Source of the DNA: Lamellibrachia satsuma | Lineage: Eukaryota; Annelida; Polychaeta; Sabellida; Siboglinidae | NCBI GenBank assembly: GCA_033239005.1 | Contig: BSQZ01000006.1 | Coordinates: 5,107,501-5,171,500 of the forward strand | DNA: 64,000 nt | Direction: 5' to 3' | Part shown: positions 62,001 through 64,000 of the stretch, one piece after another | How the letters are laid out: each line of letters starts with the position of its first letter | How positions within the stretch are numbered: the first letter of the stretch is position 1 | Program-made: the position numbers and the translations under genes | The notes under the pieces: model-generated | Seen by the model: the letters and a program-made list of their open reading frames with translations, nothing else | The model's database searches: none | Told to the model about the DNA's origin: nothing

Positions 62001-64000
62001 TCTTGGCGAGTACACTGCAATGATGGTGACAAAGTTCTTGGTGAGTACACTGCAATGATGGTGACAAAGTTCTTGGCGAGTACACTGCAGTGGTGGTGAC
62101 AAAGTTCTTGGTGAGTACACTGCAGTGGTGGTGACAAAGTTCTTGGCGAGTACACTGCAATGATGGTGACAAAGTTCTTGGTGAGTACACTGCAATGATG
62201 GTGACAAAGTTCTTGGTGAGTACACTGCAATGATGGTGACAAAGTTCTTGGTGAGTACACTGCAATGATGGTGACAAAGTTCTTGGTGAGTACACTGCAA
62301 TGATGGTGACAAAGTTCTTGGTGAGTACACTGCAATGATGGTGACAAAGTTCTTGGTGAGTACACTGCAATGATGGTGACAAAGTTCTTGGTGAGTACAC
62401 TGCAGTGATGGTGACAAAGTTCTTGGTGAGTACACTGCAGTGGTGGTGACAAAGTTCTTGGTGAGTACACTGCAGTGGTGGTGACAAAGTTCTTGGTGAG
62501 TACACTGCAGTGATGGTGACAAAGTTCTTGGTGAGTACACTGCAGTGGTGGTGACAAAGTTCTTGGTGAGTACACTGCAATGATGGTGACAAAGTTCTTG
62601 GTGAGTACACTGCAATGGTGGTGACAAAGTTCTTGGTGAGTACACTGCAATGATGGTGACAAAGTTCTTGGTGAGTACACTGCAGTGGTGGTGACAAAGT
62701 TCTTGGTGAGTACACTGCAATGATGGTGACAAAGTTCTTGGTGAGTACACTGCAGTGGTGGTGACAAAGTTCTTGGTGAGTACACTGCAATGATGGTGAC
62801 AAAGTTCTTGGTGAGTACACTGCAATGATGGTGACAAAGTTCTTGGTGAGTACACTGCAATGATGGTGACAAAGTTCTTGGTGAGTACACTGCAGTGATG
62901 GTGACAAAGTTCTTGGTGAGTACACTGCAATGATGGTGACAAAGTTCTTGGTGAGTACACTGCAGTGATGGTGACAAAGTTCTTGGTGAGTACACTGCAA
63001 TGATGGTGACAAAGTTCTTGGTGAGTACACTGCAGTGATGGTGACAAAGTTCTTGGTGAGTACACTGCAGTGGTGGTGACAAAGTTCTTGGTGAGTACAC
63101 TGCAGTGGTGGTGACAAAGTTCTTGGTGAGTACACTGCAGTGATGGTGACAAAGTTCTTGGTGAGTACACTGCAGTGGTGGTGACAAAGTTCTTGGTGAG
63201 TACACTGCAGTGGTGGTGACAAAGTTCTTGGTGAGTACACTGCAGTGGTGGTGACAAAGTTCTTGGTGAGTACACTGCAATGATGGTGACAAAGTTCTTG
63301 GTGAGTACACTGCAATGATGGTGACAAAGTTCTTGGTGAGTACACTGCAATGATGGTGACAAAGTTCTTGGTGAGTACACTGCAATGATGGTGACAAAGT
63401 TCTTGGTGAGTACACTGCAATGATGGTGACAAAGTTCTTGGTGAGTACACTGCAATGATGGTGACAAAGTTCTTGGTGAGTACACTGCAATGATGGTGAC
63501 AAAGTTCTTGGTGAGTACACTGCAATGATGGTGACAAAGTTCTTGGTGAGTACACTGCAATGATGGTGATAAAGTTCTTGATGAGTACACTGCAATGATG
63601 GTGACAAACTTCTTGATGAGTACACTGCAGTGATGGTGACAAAGTTCTTGATGAGTACACTGCAATGATGGTGACAAAGTTCTTGGTGAGTACACTGCAA
63701 TGATGGTGACAAAGTTCTTGGTGAGTACACTGCAGTGATGGTGACAAAGTTCTTGGTGAGTACACTGCAGTGGTGGTGACAAACTTCTTGGTGAGTACAC
63801 TGCAGTGATGGTGACAAAGTTCTTGGTGAGTACACTGCATTGGTGGTGAGAAAGTTCTTGGTGAGTACACTGCAATGATGGTGACAAAGTTCTTGGTGAG
63901 TACACTGCAATGATGGTGACAAAGTTCTTGATGAGTACACTGCAATGATGGTGATAAAGTTCTTGGTGAGTACACTGCAATGATGGTGACAAAGTTCTTG
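59048..64000. repeat. 35-bp minisatellite, at least 4.95 kb, continuing past the window
   Basis: About 141 units of ttcttggtgagtacactgca plus atgatggtgacaaag. In the part 59050-61960 units vary at two sites (ttgg/ttga/catga and gtgac/gtgat/gtgag). From about 61960 to 63540 they are more uniform and vary mainly at gcaatga versus gcagtgg. Open frames of up to about 1,100 codons on the minus strand arise because the unit lacks stops in that direction and 35 is not a multiple of 3. Confidence 0.97.

Noticed and set aside
59037..63992. Minus-strand open frames up to about 1,124 codons with a 35-residue period
   Set aside because: All three minus frames are open with the same cyclic sequence, as expected for a stop-free 35-bp unit. 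No start context, domain or splice logic supports coding.
59048..64000. CRISPR-like regular array
   Set aside because: Units are contiguous without unique spacers and lie in an animal intron.

Overview
This is an animal nuclear window. It has many small exons with GT..AG introns, several non-LTR retrotransposon copies, MITE-like elements, a SINE and very many tandem repeats. The retrotransposon set, the intron density and the invertebrate-style non-classical cadherin suggest a non-vertebrate metazoan, either a lophotrochozoan or a non-vertebrate deuterostome such as a lancelet. The sequence alone does not fix the species.

Positions 111-48988 (+) hold the 3' part of one very large cadherin gene. 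I can chain 41 exons in consistent splice phase. They give 5,832 nt of in-frame coding sequence after the first split codon, or 1,943 residues plus a stop. The protein runs through about 13 extracellular cadherin (EC) linkers, a membrane-adjacent domain, one transmembrane helix encoded at 44058-44182, four consecutive microexons (20, 34, 21 and 25 nt), and a cytoplasmic tail ending in TETYRY. The 5' end of the gene lies outside the window. The EC count and membrane-adjacent region resemble the cadherin-23/protocadherin-15 group, but orthology is not established.

Positions 54377-58889 (-) hold the last six exons of a ClC-7-type lysosomal chloride/proton antiporter gene (CLCN7), covering CBS1, CBS2 and the C-terminus. 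It is convergent with the cadherin gene. About 5.4 kb of intergenic DNA without a convincing gene separates the two.

Mobile elements: a nearly complete CR1-like LINE (36028 to about 40480, -) has ORF1 with a PHD-like finger and an SGNH esterase, and ORF2 with endonuclease and reverse transcriptase. At least six other 3' fragments of the same family are present in both orientations. There are also a decayed I/Jockey-type LINE (28830-31450, -), fragments of other LINEs, a tRNA-derived SINE (24567-24850), a hAT-type MITE with an 8-bp target duplication (3924-4208) and a probable piggyBac-type MITE with TTAA ends (44631-45550).

The most striking property is the tandem repeats. They are not scattered at random but repeatedly abut exon edges, and several arrays are built from the splice site plus adjacent coding bases. 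The clearest is a 76/78-bp array of 20 units upstream of the transmembrane exon, which gives 20 decoy splice acceptors each followed by half of the transmembrane helix. Similar arrays sit at the acceptors of the exons at 4551, 23337 and 35103. Donor-side examples occur at 46255 and at the CLCN7 exon at 58766. The window ends inside a 35-bp minisatellite of at least 4.9 kb in a CLCN7 intron.
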